From Bolinopsis microptera (taxonomy: Eukaryota; Ctenophora; Tentaculata; Lobata; Bolinopsidae): a stretch of 64,000 nt of DNA. The stretch lies in the NCBI RefSeq assembly GCF_026151205.1, contig NC_087083.1, positions 2,485,036 through 2,549,035 of the forward strand, in the 5' to 3' direction. The first letter of the stretch is position 1. Every line of letters starts with the position of its first letter. The position numbers and the translations under genes are program-made. The notes beneath the pieces were generated by a model that worked only from the letters and a program-made list of their open reading frames with translations, was not told the origin of the DNA and did no database searches. Shown in pieces: positions 36,451-48,464 of the stretch.

Positions 36451-37470
36451 TTAATTTTGAATTCCAAACTCCGCCCTACGGAATCTTGCTAGAAAGTAAT
36501 TCCTAATTTCACGCTCGTTAAAGAAAATGGCACACGAAATGATCATTCTCTGAATCAACGGCTCAATCTGCCCACACACAGTGATAACAAAACCATACCC
36601 ACTTTCATCAGGAAAAAAGCTTAAAATCAGAAAAGTAACAGTAACAATCACCCAGACTACCCCAAATAAAAAGAACAGTCGCACAATTCTAAACTCCCTC
36701 GTGACCCTACTGAAGACCATAGTCACGCTCTCCTCCAGACTGTGACGGTAGAATTTGAATCGGGTGACTAGATACAAGCAGGAGGAAAACACAGTGAACA
36801 GGATCGTTGGAATGTAGAAGACCAGGCTGGTGATAGCTACATTCATATTAGCTGGGTCATCGAGCTTCTGGAAAAGGGTATCCATGTAAAGAAAGTAAGT
36901 AAGTAAAACCAGGGTTGGTAGATAAAAGGCAAGGTAGATTAGTCCGATGACAAAGAACGCAGTCCTCCAAAATCTAGCAGACCCATTGAGCAGAGTCCAG
37001 CCAGGATAGAACATGTTGAGGTGTTGTACCATGAGTGTGACACAAACCACAGTGGTCACACATGCTCCAGATATCTGAGACAGAACATGCCACATTATCA
37101 GTATCGTGTACCAAGCTCCAGCTTTCCCAGCTTTGTTATCAACACCAAGTAGGAGGCGACCGGTTAGTGGGACTCCTCGAATCACCGCGAAGGACAGGTG
37201 AGAGATGGACAGGTAGTAGTAGAACCTGGAATTAAACAGGAATCTTTTAAACAGGAATTTAATATGAAATGACCAAGCTAGGAGAACAGTAACGGACTCG
37301 TTTTGGTACTTCAGTAATACAACTTCACGATACCTGTGTATCCAGGAAGTTCTGAACTTCTTGTAGTAGTAAATCATACAAGGGTTAACAAGGATACTGA
37401 TAAGAGTGCTGACTGCCAGAATCCCTCCGATCGCTTTGTTTCTGATTGTGTCCGCGTCTTCATTCAGCAT
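36451..37470 (-). CDS. Seven-transmembrane receptor, divergent rhodopsin-like GPCR
   Basis: Two exons, 37334-37470 and 36451-37225, separated by a 108-bp intron (CACAG/GTATCG ... TTCCAG/GTTC). The spliced product is about 303 aa. Hydrophobic segments in order: AIGGILAVSTLISILVN (TM1), FYYYLSISHLSFAVI (TM2), WYTILIMWHVLSQI plus VTTVVCVTLMV (TM3), WRTAFFVIGLIYLAFYLPTL (TM4), MNVAITSLVFYIPTILF (TM5), RLFFLFGVVWVIVTVTF (TM6), ITVCGQIEPLIQRMI (TM7), then a basic tail. No DRY follows TM3 and no NPxxY is in TM7, so it is a divergent class A-like or lineage-specific receptor. The ligand is unknown. The intron is a multiple of three without a stop, so an unspliced frame of 339 aa also exists. Confidence 0.83.
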   Translation of the reverse strand: MLNEDADTIRNKAIGGILAVSTLISILVNPCMIYYYKKFRTSWIHRYREVVLLKYQNESVTVLLAWSFHIKFLFKRFLFNSRFYYYLSISHLSFAVIRGVPLTGRLLLGVDNKAGKAGAWYTILIMWHVLSQISGACVTTVVCVTLMVQHLNMFYPGWTLLNGSARFWRTAFFVIGLIYLAFYLPTLVLLTYFLYMDTLFQKLDDPANMNVAITSLVFYIPTILFTVFSSCLYLVTRFKFYRHSLEESVTMVFSRVTREFRIVRLFFLFGVVWVIVTVTFLILSFFPDESGYGFVITVCGQIEPLIQRMIISCAIFFNEREIRNYFLARFRRAEFGIQN

Positions 37471-37517
37471 CGCTCTAGAATCTAGATTCGTACCTTTTCC
37501 AAATTATCAGGCTACAA

Positions 37518-38421
37518 TACCTTATCGGACCTTATTTGGACGGACATTACTTGAACGCTGGAGGCCCTAGCGTTCATCTTAATGCCCGTTCAAATAAAGT
37601 CCGTTCAATAAATGTCCGTCCAAGTTAAAGTCCGTTGAAATTTTTTCAAAATTTTTTCTATTTCGAACTTTTTGTCCAGAATATGACAACTTTGAGAACT
37701 TTATTGTGCCGTAAGTTAACGACGGAAAGGTTCTCCTTGGTCTGCCGGAGGCACAGAAAACTCTACTAGTATATGATGTTTTCAAGTGTCACTTGGCGGA
37801 AAAAAGTCAACAAAATTATGGCACTCAACAACATAGTTCATGAGCTAGTCCCCGCCAACATGACAAACTTGTTCCAGCCTCTAGATATTACGGTAAATCG
37901 TGTTGCCAAGGACATTGTCCGACGTTGTTATAGTTCATATTACTGAGGAGAGGTAATGAAACAATGCTAGGAAAGCTCTACGTGATGTTAAGGTTAACCT
38001 AAAGTTGTCTAAGTCCTAAGATAAAACCACTTCACGCCGAATGGCTTGTAAAAGTTAACAATGAAATGCAGGACCGGGGTAGTTTGATAAAAAAAGGTTT
38101 CCACAAAGCTAGAAATCACTGATGCTTGTTTAAGCATGGACTATTTCATGCACGAAAACCCATTTAATGAAGATGATATGTGATATTAGACACTGATCAT
38201 GTACACATATTTTAACATTTTTACTGCTTAATGACTGCTTTTCTTACTTACTGTATGAAAAATGGATTAAAAAATCATTTGCTGAAATTTAAAAAAAGTC
38301 AAAAAATTGAAAAAAATTCGGATTTTTGATGGTTTTGAATGCCTTCGAGCGTTCATATTAATGTCCGTTCACAATTATGTCCGTTCATGTAATGTCCGTC
38401 CAAATAAGGTCCGATAAGGTA
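37518..38421 (+). mobile_element. Pogo/DDE-type DNA transposon relic with 32-bp TIRs
   Basis: A 904-bp element flanked by TA, with perfect inverted termini of 32 bp starting CCTTATCGGACCTTATTTGG. Inside, at about 37730-37945 on the plus strand, a broken frame reads TLLVYDVFKCHLAEK and, after a frame change, ELVPANMTNLFQPLDITVN. This is the region of the DDE_1 superfamily transposase (pogo/Tigger/CENP-B relatives) with the second catalytic Asp in YDVFKCH and the QPLD motif. The rest of the transposase is deleted, so it is a deletion derivative. The short MITEs at 29961 and 32704 have the same termini. Confidence 0.85.
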
Positions 38422-40900
38422 GTTAAAAGGTAAACCTTAAGCTTAAAACTAAAGAGCTCTTCTGGGTAGGGCTGGGAAGATGAGCCATATGTTTCCAACC
38501 GGGCCAGAGGGAATACCGAATTGAGCTCAGAATGTTTGCAACAGCCCTATTTACTTATTTATAAAACTTGTTCAGCGGCTTAAGCTCTTAAAAGCTCATT
38601 TAAACAGATGTTTTAGTTTTTTAGGCAAAACAAGGATCACATCCCAGTTCCAACTTCTAGAAACAAAAACGAATATATTTTTGTTGATAAAATTGAAAAA
38701 GAACATTGTGTACTAACTTGATTCACGTTGTTCCGCTATTACAAGGTTAGCGACATTAACTGATAAGGTGTTAGGTTACGTATGATAAGATAAATACGGT
38801 TTCAAAATTATAAAATAAGATTCACATGAACGAAAGCAAAAGCTGTTATTCAATACCACCCATTTTTAGCTAAGGCCATTATCATCTGCCCTGTATTAAT
38901 GCTTTTCATACAAAGTTACAACAAAGTATTCATGTGATTATTAGACACATAATACTCAATAAATGCAATAGATTTGTAGTGTTGTAATTAGTTTAAAATT
39001 ACAAGATGTGAACGTGATCATGATATTTTATTAGCATTATAGAGTTAGATACATATTACATACTAAGCTAGATCTAAGGTAAAGTGCACGTGACAACTCC
39101 ACCGCAAAATTTCGGTCAACGAGACGGCAGAAAAGCTTTTCTTCAAAAATCTTCAGTATTTCTTCTTCTATTCTGATGATTTTCCGTTTATCAAAGCTTT
39201 CTTTGGCAATAGAACTTTCAGTATCTCGATCGTGTCTTGTTCCATTTTTAGTGACCTTGCTAGATGGTGATTCAAGAAAAATTCAGTCAAAACAGTGAAA
39301 TTTGGGTCGCAGAAAGGTGAAATCTGAAAGTTTCCTTCCATCAAAGTTGTCTCCGAATATACAGTTTCCAGTACCTTGATGACGACTTGTGTCACTATAA
39401 CCGACCTCACTGATTGGTCAGTGGTCACTGGTCAAAAATTAAGTTAAAACCTAGTGTAATAATACTGAGAGGTGACCCAACATGCCTACTTTTCCCGATT
39501 CATGGAAAGTCAGCTGTCAGAGAAGAACAACCTATGTCGGAGACACAGAACCTGATTTAAGAATCCCCGGTAGTAACCCTATAGGGATATTTTCCTTTTC
39601 CATTCCCACAGTCCTACACGGCCTGCACGGTTTATTCAGTTGTTGACAACAAGACGTGTGGGTCTATTATTTGTATTTTTATTACCAATGCCGTTGTATT
39701 TTTTGCTTTTGAGGAAGTCTATCCTAAGCTCATGGTTGCAGTGGATTATTTCGATGAAAGTAAAACTTGCCTCTCTCTTTTATCTCTACCTCACGTGCTG
39801 CACCCCACACCAACCAATCCGCTGCTCATCAGCTTTGTTATAGCTTTGTTAGATAATAGGTGGGCCATAATTACTAGTTAGTGGTAAAGTAGTCGGATCA
39901 AATGACAATCAGGCCTTATTAGGCTAACTATAAGGTTTATCCTTATAAGGCAGGAGCGTCAAGTGATCTGAACTGCATGGCTGCATAAATTATTTATGTG
40001 CGTGTGTGTAGAGTATAGCCTTCATTCTAACAGCTCGTAGTAACGCAATTAAATTAGGTTTTAACGGGAAACATTGGCGAAAGTGTTTGAAATTTAAAAT
40101 GTAGATTTACATAGAGAGCCGACAAAACCAAAATACAGCAACATTTTGTCCAATATAGGTTTAGTTTTAAAATAATAGCTTGGTTCCTTGGCTTTGCTAA
40201 TGCTAATTGTGTCCTCCTACGTAGCCTACGCTCTCTGCAGTTGATTCCAGCTCATTAAGGATGGACATATTATAAAATACATAATGTACATAAAATACAT
40301 ATAAACACTCCTTTTCGATTAAATTAAATGAAATTAATATTTATCACTGATATAGCATCATAAATAATTTATCTCAGACATGAAATTTAACCGCCAAATC
40401 TCGTAACTCTGTACGTGTACCGCCCTGTAACAAATCTAAATTTCTTACCGATAACAATTCTTTAGATCACCACCTCCTGGCATTTCGCCAGCCTAACAAA
40501 GTTCAGCCCACCATTATTCCAATTCTAACGGTGAAAACAGCCGGAACTCCTCAAGTAATTACCTTGTTCAACGTAATCCAAAGCGGGTATGAGGTGGAGA
40601 TTGCCAGCATTGGCCAAAACAGGCAGAGATGTTTGTAAAGCGGGATCTGGCAGCTAGTCAAGTATTTGGTCAATCTGGTCTGGCAATCGTCCACTAAGTG
40701 CAGTGCTTGACAGCTACAACTTTTATACACAAACAATTACGTTATACCTACTACACCAGCTCTCGTGATAACCGATAAAAGTGATTTGGTATATCAGGAT
40801 TGAAGTCATTTCATTATCATAACTGATAACTCAGCTCTCAAAAGTCGACTACAGTACTTTTCTTTTTCTTGAAAAGTAAGCGCCGAGACGAAGGGCCAAT
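38422..40900. other. Intergenic; one dispersed repeat copy, no supported gene
   Basis: A copy of the dispersed repeat end is at 38957-38997 (AGATTTGTAGTGTTGTAATT). A minus-strand frame at 39168-39428 (86 codons; contains ILKVLLPKKALINGKSSE) has no recognisable domain and no clear splice context. Nothing else was seen. Confidence 0.45.
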
Positions 40901-41191
40901 ATGGTTTTTATTCTGTTTTGCTATCTGTTGACCATCGTTTTGGTTATTTTTTCTGTTACCATGGGAACATTGCACCAAGTGAGTATGACAATATAATGAC
41001 ACTGGTGTATACCATTTTACCAAAAACTCAAAATATTTGGTGAAGTTTCTTGATATGAAATTTCAAATTTGAATTACGTTAATTTTGTACGTTACATGAA
41101 TTTAAATAGGTTGTGTCTTAATTTAATGTTAGTTTAGAGACGAATGAACTTAAAAATTTAACAACTTAGCCTGGGTATTTAAATGACTGGT

Positions 41192-41222
<31 letters not shown>

Positions 41223-44200
41223 CAGGGTAACTGCAGTTATCTGAACCTTAAACGAAGGACAATGCTAAACCTGATTACTGTGCTCCTGATCGTAATGATT
41301 CAAGTTTCTACTCTTTATGGCGATCATCTTTTGGAATTGGTGAAGAGTATTCCTTTTGATCAGTCGTTGAGGTAAGTGCTTTTCTTAAATCAGCACATAC
41401 AACATGGATAGATAATGGTTATTGGCTAGCCATTTGAAAAATGTATCTTCTCAGCTAGGTATAGTAGGTTTAGTTTTACAACCATGATAACTAGACTGCC
41501 AAGTGTGGATTGCAAATTGAATGTTAAAGCGAATCCCGATACCGGCATTTTATATTAAATCTCTGTTCTTTAACAGCTCCAACCGTGTCTTTATTCCTAA
41601 TTATGCACAGTTGGTCCTTATTCATTCAACTTCAAGGAAAATTTTAAAATATCCATTCAAAATAATTTTACAAAAAAATTTTCTTTAATCTGATACCATA
41701 AATTGAATTTTACAACTACAAGCTGGCAATACAAATAAATTTATACATAAAAAAACTTCCGTTATTTTCTAATAAATAACTGAGTGACCGGTCTTACTCT
41801 TTCTACAATTCATGCAATGTGGTGCAATTGCTTGCATAACAAATGTAATGTCAATGAGCCACGCCCAAAGCAAATTTAATACTATTATTTAATACTATTA
41901 TTTAATAATAATACTAATATAAAATTGAATACTAATATAAGGGATATGCAAAGTGTAGCATAATTATTAGGGCGTTAAAAATATACTTTAAAAATGTGGG
42001 TGAGCAATTTAGTGGGAACGCAGTTTACGCTTGCTTTTGGCTGTTACATGACTTACTATTTTCTTATTTTATTTTTTTTTGTAAGTTAGCTCAAATGATC
42101 AGCTTTGCTGTTTGCTTTTCATTAGAGTATTGGGTTATCTATTGATAATATTAATGGAATGATTTGGCGCGGCAGTGCTGCGGCACGATCTATTTTGCTA
42201 ATTGCCAATACACAATATTAATCCCTAACTACAACAAACGCATCATGCTGAAACCCTAACCCTGACAAGAAATTATACCAACTTCCTTATACCATGTATT
42301 ACTATTAGTATATACGGTCATATCACGTGATCGATATAGTTTTTCGCCAATATCTTGCCAGGTGAAACCCCATGTCATCATGTCATGGGGGACGGGGGTG
42401 ATTTGGAATCAGCGTCCAAAAATACATAAATTCAAGTTAGTTTCAACTGTCGGGGGCCATTTAAGAAAAATTTCGAAAATCAAGAGTAGAGTGATATCGG
42501 TTTAGCACGCTTGACTAAATCGCTCGCCCTATGAATTTCTTTTGAATTATTGTGAAAAGGCCCTGAGGGTTAATCCGGCCGGGACCCCAGGCTATGAACA
42601 TAACCGAATACTAATACTAATAGAGATTCGCGTCGGCGGAATAACAGGCAAGGCTGAGCGCCGCCCGGCGCCCAGTAACCTGAGGGTATGTTGTATTTGT
42701 AATTAAATTATTCAATTTCATTATAATCATAAAACCTGCACTTATAACCAAAGTTGATTGACGATGTCTATTCCTCGCAGCTGATTGGCTTATTTGTCGT
42801 GGCCCAATTTAATTGTGCATGACTAATGATTAATGGTGCATCGCACGCTAATCTGTCACATGTAATTGCGAGAATCAATATTTGATGCGCAGCGCGGCCC
42901 AGTCTATAGTACTACTACTATAAGTGTAATAATGCATTGCGCTACTAATACAGAAATACAATGGTACGTATAGTAGAGGCTCTTACGGGCATTGTCTGCT
43001 CGATACGTTAGGGACCCCAGATACACCTTACTAGACGTATTTTTGACCGTAGAATCGATTGAAAGTGGTTTCAAGATGATTGGACTGATTGTTCTGGGGT
43101 AAAATCGCAAAAAACCGATTTTTGGGCCAAAAATAGGCCAAAAAACCATGTTTTTTGATATTTTGAGCAAGTTAATTTTGTTGGCATGTCGGCATAAAGA
43201 TAGCTAAAAGACAGCCGCACAAGATTGTATAAAAATAAAACAAATCCCTCTATTTGTTCTGAGGTAAAAATCCAAAAAAGTGGTAAAAATTTTGACTTTT
43301 TTGCTTGAAGTTTGAATAATTTTTTGCAGTTGTATTAAATCAACCCAAAAATAGTCACATCGTGTTTGCCTAAATTTTTCCTTTCCGAGAAGTACCCACT
43401 TCATATACTTTATCGAAGTTTGAATATTGTCACTCCGCAAGCGTTTTTGCCAAATTTTCGACGCGCACTACGCGCAAAAGCATTTAGTTGTTATCAATTG
43501 GCACCCGCGCGTTCATCATAAATTTCAAACAGCTATAACTCAGCGAGATTATGTCCGTTCTAGCTCATATTTTCACACTAAATAGAAAATAATGTGACCT
43601 TATTGCTGACAAAATATGAATATAATTACTCTATTTGCCTTAGAGTAATAGACTGTCAAATTTTAAAACGCGCATTGGTATAGCACGTGACTAATAAGTC
43701 CAAATTTATACTTCTTAACATATTATCGATCCTTAGACATCATACTATTGTGTCCAATTAGCGGTTAGGTCTCTAAACTCGTAGCAGAAAACACGTCTTT
43801 TTGCCCGTAAGAGCCTCTACTAGTACAATGACCAAATATTATTTATATTTAACTTTTATTACTTTCAGTGTCGACTCGCGCAGAACAGTAACTGTTAAAT
43901 TCTCCTTGATGCAAACTACTTTAGAATACACGGGTTGGATCTTTAGTTGAATATTTTCTTAAAGTTAAACCATTTTCTAATGTTTTACACAACATACATT
44001 TACAATAGTGAATAGATTATTTCATCTTTGTAAATGTCGTTGTTTCAAGTTTAACTGTTTGATAATAATCAATAATCATTAATCATACAGTAAAAATGCT
44101 TTGTACAGTTTTGCATGCAACCCTAGCTCCGTCGACCATCATTGAGATGGTCGACATGACAATGTTTGACGAAGAGCACTGAAAGTTTGAAACTTTTTAG

Positions 44201-46684
44201 TAATAGTAAAACCCCAACTTAATATCAAAAAAACAAAGGATTCAAAAAAGAAAGATCTTATCAGTTCATTGAGTTCAAATTGTAATAAAATAGCAAGTAT
44301 TATACTTATAGTGCAGTGAAACCCCGATTTAACGCGGAGATCTAACTACTAAAAAGTAGTAAAAAAGATACCAAGATACCAAGATACCAAGATACCAAGA
44401 TACCAAGATACCAAGATACCAAGATACCAAGATACCAAGATACCAAGATACCAAGATACCATGCAAGATACCAAGATACCAAGATACCAAGATACCAAGA
44501 TACCAAGATACCAATACCAAGATACCAAGATACCAAGATACCAAGATACCAAGATACCAAGATACCAAGATACCAAGATACCAAGATACCAAGATATATA
44601 CAGTTAAACCCCAATTTACCGCGGAGTTTGGGGAAAGGAAACATTCGCGGTAAATCGGGGTTCGCGGTAAATCGGGGTTTTGTTTGTTTCATGTTTACCG
44701 TTACGATATGCACCGTTGCACGTTAAGCTCTATTCAGGAGAAAAGATATGGCTGCGGTAAATCGGGGTTTGCAGTAAATCGGGCGCGGTAAATCGGGTTT
44801 TACTGTAGTTAGATCTAATTACTAAAAAGTTTCGATACTCGTTTTGAGCTCAAAGTCAAATAAAAAAATGCAAAAAATTATTTTTCCTGGAAATTATCTT
44901 TCCTTTCCTATATTAATATACGTAACAGATCAGCTCGTTATGGATATTTCAGCATGCCTAACGTTTGGAACAAGTTACAAAGTCACAGAACTACTCAACG
45001 AAAAAGACATTGGTCGCAATAAAGTCCTCGGTCCATACTTCACACCAAATGAGTTAATGTCCGTTGATGGTTGCCAAAGAATGTCAAACATATTTTATGT
45101 TACCCTCAGGTACGTAGGTCTTATTCATTATTTCAACAAACAAATATGTGCAGAGTTTTTAAAATGTGCCTAAAATGTATGTTTTAAATACGATTGTACA
45201 TATTTTGTAAGTTGTGAAACATCACATTTTGAAAATGAAACGAGACAAATATTTTTGTGCTTCAGCAAAAAGATATCATCAATTATAAACAGTGTTAATT
45301 TAACACTCAATCAGATTGTTGCGGGTATAACTATAAACCATTTAAAAACTTTCAGCTTGAATACTTGCATTGAGATTGCAGTATGGTGTATTTGGTTTGC
45401 AGTTGAAGACCGACAGAAGAGTTTCAAAAGCAACATATTGTTGGTTAACGCGTTTAGCGCATTTTTCTGCGTCTTTGTGGCCCTTGTTACAACGCATTCA
45501 GCATTCCTTCCAATTATATTGGACTCTCTAACCATCAAAGGTAAGCTTTGTCTAAAGGATATCACGGAATTTAACAGATCTTGTGCCGTCTTATATTAAT
45601 CTTGTGATCGGTGAATATATGTTTTGTCCAGCCGATATAGGCATATTTTGTTTTCTTTGAATTCTTAACTCCTGTACATCTGATAATGTGTGATAGCGGT
45701 GCTACTACTACTAAAGCACTCCGATTATTTTAAAATCCTGAGCTGATACTAACAAACTGCATGTTAATCTAGGAGATGTGATTCTGGTGCTAAACTCCGG
45801 CTTTGTCAGTCAGTTCATAGCGGCACAGTTTTTACACGGAATTGTGGCTTGGACGTGGTGTAGGCCAGGCCCCTCGCAAGTGGAGGAGCAGAGCATGCTC
45901 ACTGACAATTCAGATATCAAGAAGGTATTTTGATAATTTCTGTCACTGCCAGTTATCTTCAGATTATATTATTATATTATTATAGTAAATAGAACTAACA
46001 TTTTTGTTCACTCAACTATCAGAGAACTACAGTATTAGTTGTTTTATTCTGAAAGTACAGGAAAAACTTGTAATTTAATTTTTATCGCTTAAATACTAGA
46101 AATCACAAATGCAAGTTCTATTTAATAGGAAAATGTTTAAACGTTTAGTTCCTAAGATCGAATTACAAAAAACGAATCGGAAAGCAATTGCTTATTTGAT
46201 TTCATTGCAAAATGCAAATAATCCGAAGATAAGAAATGGCTATAGTTCTATGTTATTATTCGGTCAGAACTAAATTCGAACTGATATTATATGTATCATG
46301 TATCTCAATAGTCATTCATGATTTAATGTCTTAAATTTTCAGTTTCCGCGGGATTTTCGAGGAACGAGTAGTTTAGAGAAGGCATTCTCTTTGTTAGAGG
46401 AATTAAAGAATGCAGGAATGTCCTATTGTCGGACACGTTCGGGTCCCGAGTGTCATCTGACGAAGAGCCAAGAAAAGGTAGAACTGCGAGATGCCTCGCA
46501 CGCCTTTGAGCTCCGAATAAAAAGAACTACTGTTATTTCTATTTATTCTCACAAAAGATATTCACAGAGGCCGTCAATTATTCACGGCGTAGACTGTAAG
46601 AAATTACTGAATTCGATGAAGTTAGTTGGTGCGAATAAAACTTCTCAAGTGAATACTAAATCCGTTGATTTTTCGACAATCTAG
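40901..46684 (+). CDS. Four-transmembrane protein with claudin-like signature
   Basis: Seven exons agree in phase: 40901-40978, 41226-41371, 43869-43945, 44953-45109, 45356-45540, 45773-45924, 46343-46684 (378 aa, stop TAG). The first 26 residues are hydrophobic, like a signal peptide or extra helix. TM1 is about 39-57 (MLNLITVLLIVMIQVSTLY). An extracellular loop carries GWIFTC at about 97-102, reminiscent of the G-L-W-x-x-C motif of claudin/PMP22/EMP proteins. TM2 is about 156-170, TM3 about 180-204, TM4 about 217-240, then a basic cytoplasmic tail of about 130 residues. The third exon uses a weak donor (TTTA/GTTGAA), and the start could instead be Met39. Claudin-like function (cell contact or channel accessory) is inference from topology only. 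Confidence 0.62.
41193..41225 (+). repeat. (CTTTCA)5 microsatellite forming a polypyrimidine tract
   Basis: Five tandem CTTTCA units lead straight into the acceptor CTTTCAG of exon 2 of the four-transmembrane gene, so the last unit supplies the AG dinucleotide. Confidence 0.85.
41372..42970. other. Intron sequence of the four-transmembrane gene
   Basis: AT-rich intron with no exon found. A segment at about 42446-42520 (CTGTCGGGGGCC, then GTAGAGTGA and TTTAGCACGCTTG) matches 19027-19088 and is a dispersed repeat. The local CG-rich patch at 42650 has no recognised role. Confidence 0.5.
42971..43822. mobile_element. Non-autonomous TIR transposon, copy 1
   Basis: An 852-bp element with perfect inverted ends TAGTAGAGGCTCTTACGGGC(A) and 3-bp target duplication GTA (42968-42970, 43823-43825). 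The sequence is nearly identical to 47594-48464. Short frames inside carry no transposase motif. A 3-bp duplication fits PIF/Harbinger or Academ-like elements, but the superfamily is not proven. It sits in an intron of the four-transmembrane gene. Confidence 0.9.
44310..44820. repeat. (ATACCAAG)n array inside a pogo-like MITE
   Basis: An 8-bp repeat ATACCAAG runs at 44364-44595 (about 29 units). Around it are several copies of a palindromic box (ACCCCGATTTACCGCGG / complement), starting CAGTGAAACCCCGATTTAAC at 44315 and ending GGTTTTACTGTAG at 44810, the usual look of pogo/Tigger termini. A flank segment (AGATCTAA.TACTAAAAAGT) occurs on both sides. The long WYLGILVS frames are repeat shadows. 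Confidence 0.82.
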
Positions 46685-46804
46685 ATCAAAATACCCCTGA
46701 AAGTTGTACTTGTATTATCACTTCTACCTGGATTGTATGGTATGTATTCATTGAGAGAGACAATATGTTTGCTGTTACAATGTTTTGATATGTTTAGATT
46801 TTGA

Positions 46805-46810
46805 AATAAA
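46805..46810 (+). promoter_or_regulatory. Polyadenylation signal of the four-transmembrane gene
   Basis: AATAAA lies 121 bases after the stop codon, in TTGAAATAAAGACG, a normal position for a short 3' UTR. Confidence 0.6.
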
Positions 46811-47559
46811 GACGTTTCATTAAAAGGGAGCGTGTTGCATTTTTAGAAATATATTCACAATCGAAAATAACATTTACAAAATAAAAATAATTAAAAAATG
46901 CATCTAGTCAATACTTAACCTAAAATTTTCTTTGAAAATACGTTTATAATCTTATTTAAACGGCGCCCTAGAAGTTCGTTTTTGCTGAAACTTTTGCTCC
47001 ACCCAATCAATTTCATTATTTTTGGACAGCTCAAAGTATTCACTTATGCAGTAAACGCATATAGTGTATTTTTATGGCTTTTCACGATCACACACGATCT
47101 CAGAGAGTGACGTCCTGGCCTGGTTTAAGAGCTGTATTTTTAAAAGACAATGATCTGACAATAAATCTAAATTCTTAGCATCTATGAGGTTGGTTCGAAA
47201 ATTAAGGTTGACCAGTTTTGAGTCATTTAAAAAATTTATTTTAAATTAAAACTATTGGGTGAAAAAGTTCACGGCAATCTGTGATCGCTCATCCGAACAA
47301 ACTGTGGGCACTGAAAAACTATATTCATTTCAGGATTTGTAGTTAGGATTCTAGAAGTAGAACAAAAACGATCCTGTCCGCAATTCATTAAATAAAGTTA
47401 GGCCAGCTGAAAAACAATGTCCAGCATCATCAATTTGACGCAAACATATTTTGAATATTTTCCACTAAAAGGTACGTGAAGCAATCAAAAGACAATATAA
47501 CGACAAAACCGGGTAACACGACAAAATAATCTGGGAGCTGTTACTCTGACAGCCCTGCT
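46811..47559. other. Intergenic, no gene seen
   Basis: AT-rich. GAGGTTGGTTCGAAAATTAA at 47187 may be a transposon end, but no partner was found. Confidence 0.45.
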
Positions 47560-47593
47560 ATCTATATCACGTGACATCCTATATCACGTGACA

Positions 47594-48464
47594 TAGTAGA
47601 GGCTCTTACGGGCATTTACGGGCATTGTCTGCTCGATACGTTAGGGACCCCAGATACACCTTACTAGACGTATTTTTGACCGTAGAATCGATTGAAAGTG
47701 GTTTCAAGATGATTGGACTGATTGTTCTGGGGTAAAATCGCAAAAAACCGATTTTTGGGCCAAAAATAGGCCAAAAAACCATGTTTTTTGATATTTTGAG
47801 CAAGTTAATTTTGTTGGCATGTCGGCAAAACTTGCATAAAGATAGCTAAAAGACAGCCGCACAAGATTGTATAAAAATAAAACAAATCCCTCTATTTGTT
47901 CTGAGGTAAAAATCCAAAAAAGTGGTAAAAATTTTGACTTTTTTGCTTGAAGTTTGAATAATTTTTTGCAGTTGTATTAAATCAACCCAAAAATAGTCAC
48001 ATCGTGTTTGCCTAAATTTTTCCTTTCCGAGAAGTACCCACTTCATATACTTTATCGAAGTTTGAATATTGTCACTCCGCAAGCGTTTTTGCCAAATTTT
48101 CGACGCGCACTACGCGCAAAAGCATTTAGTTGTTATCAATTGGCACCCGCGCGTTCATCATAAATTTCAAACAGCTATAACTCAGCGAGATTATGTCCGT
48201 TCTAGCTCATATTTTCACACTAAATAGAAAATAATGTGATCTTATTGCTGACAAAATATGAATATAATTACTTTATTTGCCTTAGAGTAATAGACTGTCA
48301 AAGTTTAAAACGCGCATTGGTATAGCACGTGACTAATAAGGCCAAATTTATACTTCTTAACATATTATCGATCCTTAGACATCATACTATTGTGTCCAAT
48401 TAGCGGTTAGGTCTCTAAACTCGTAGCAGAAAACTCGTCTTTTTGCCCGTAAGAGCCTCTACTA
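47594..48464. mobile_element. Non-autonomous TIR transposon, copy 2, inserted in a CACGTGA array
   Basis: An 871-bp second copy of the 42971 element, 3-bp duplication ACA on each side (47591-47593, 48465-48467). Differences from copy 1 are a duplicated ATTTACGGGC block next to the left end, an 8-9 bp insertion (AAACTTGC) and a handful of substitutions. It interrupts the 17-bp satellite, so the insertion is younger than the satellite. Confidence 0.9.

Noticed and set aside
39168-39428. 86-codon minus frame as a gene
   Set aside because: No recognisable domain, no splice partner or promoter context; left as intergenic.
42904-48082. Duplicate small genes (88/65- and 78-codon frames found twice)
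   Set aside because: They lie inside the two copies of one non-autonomous transposon, with no transposase or other domain.
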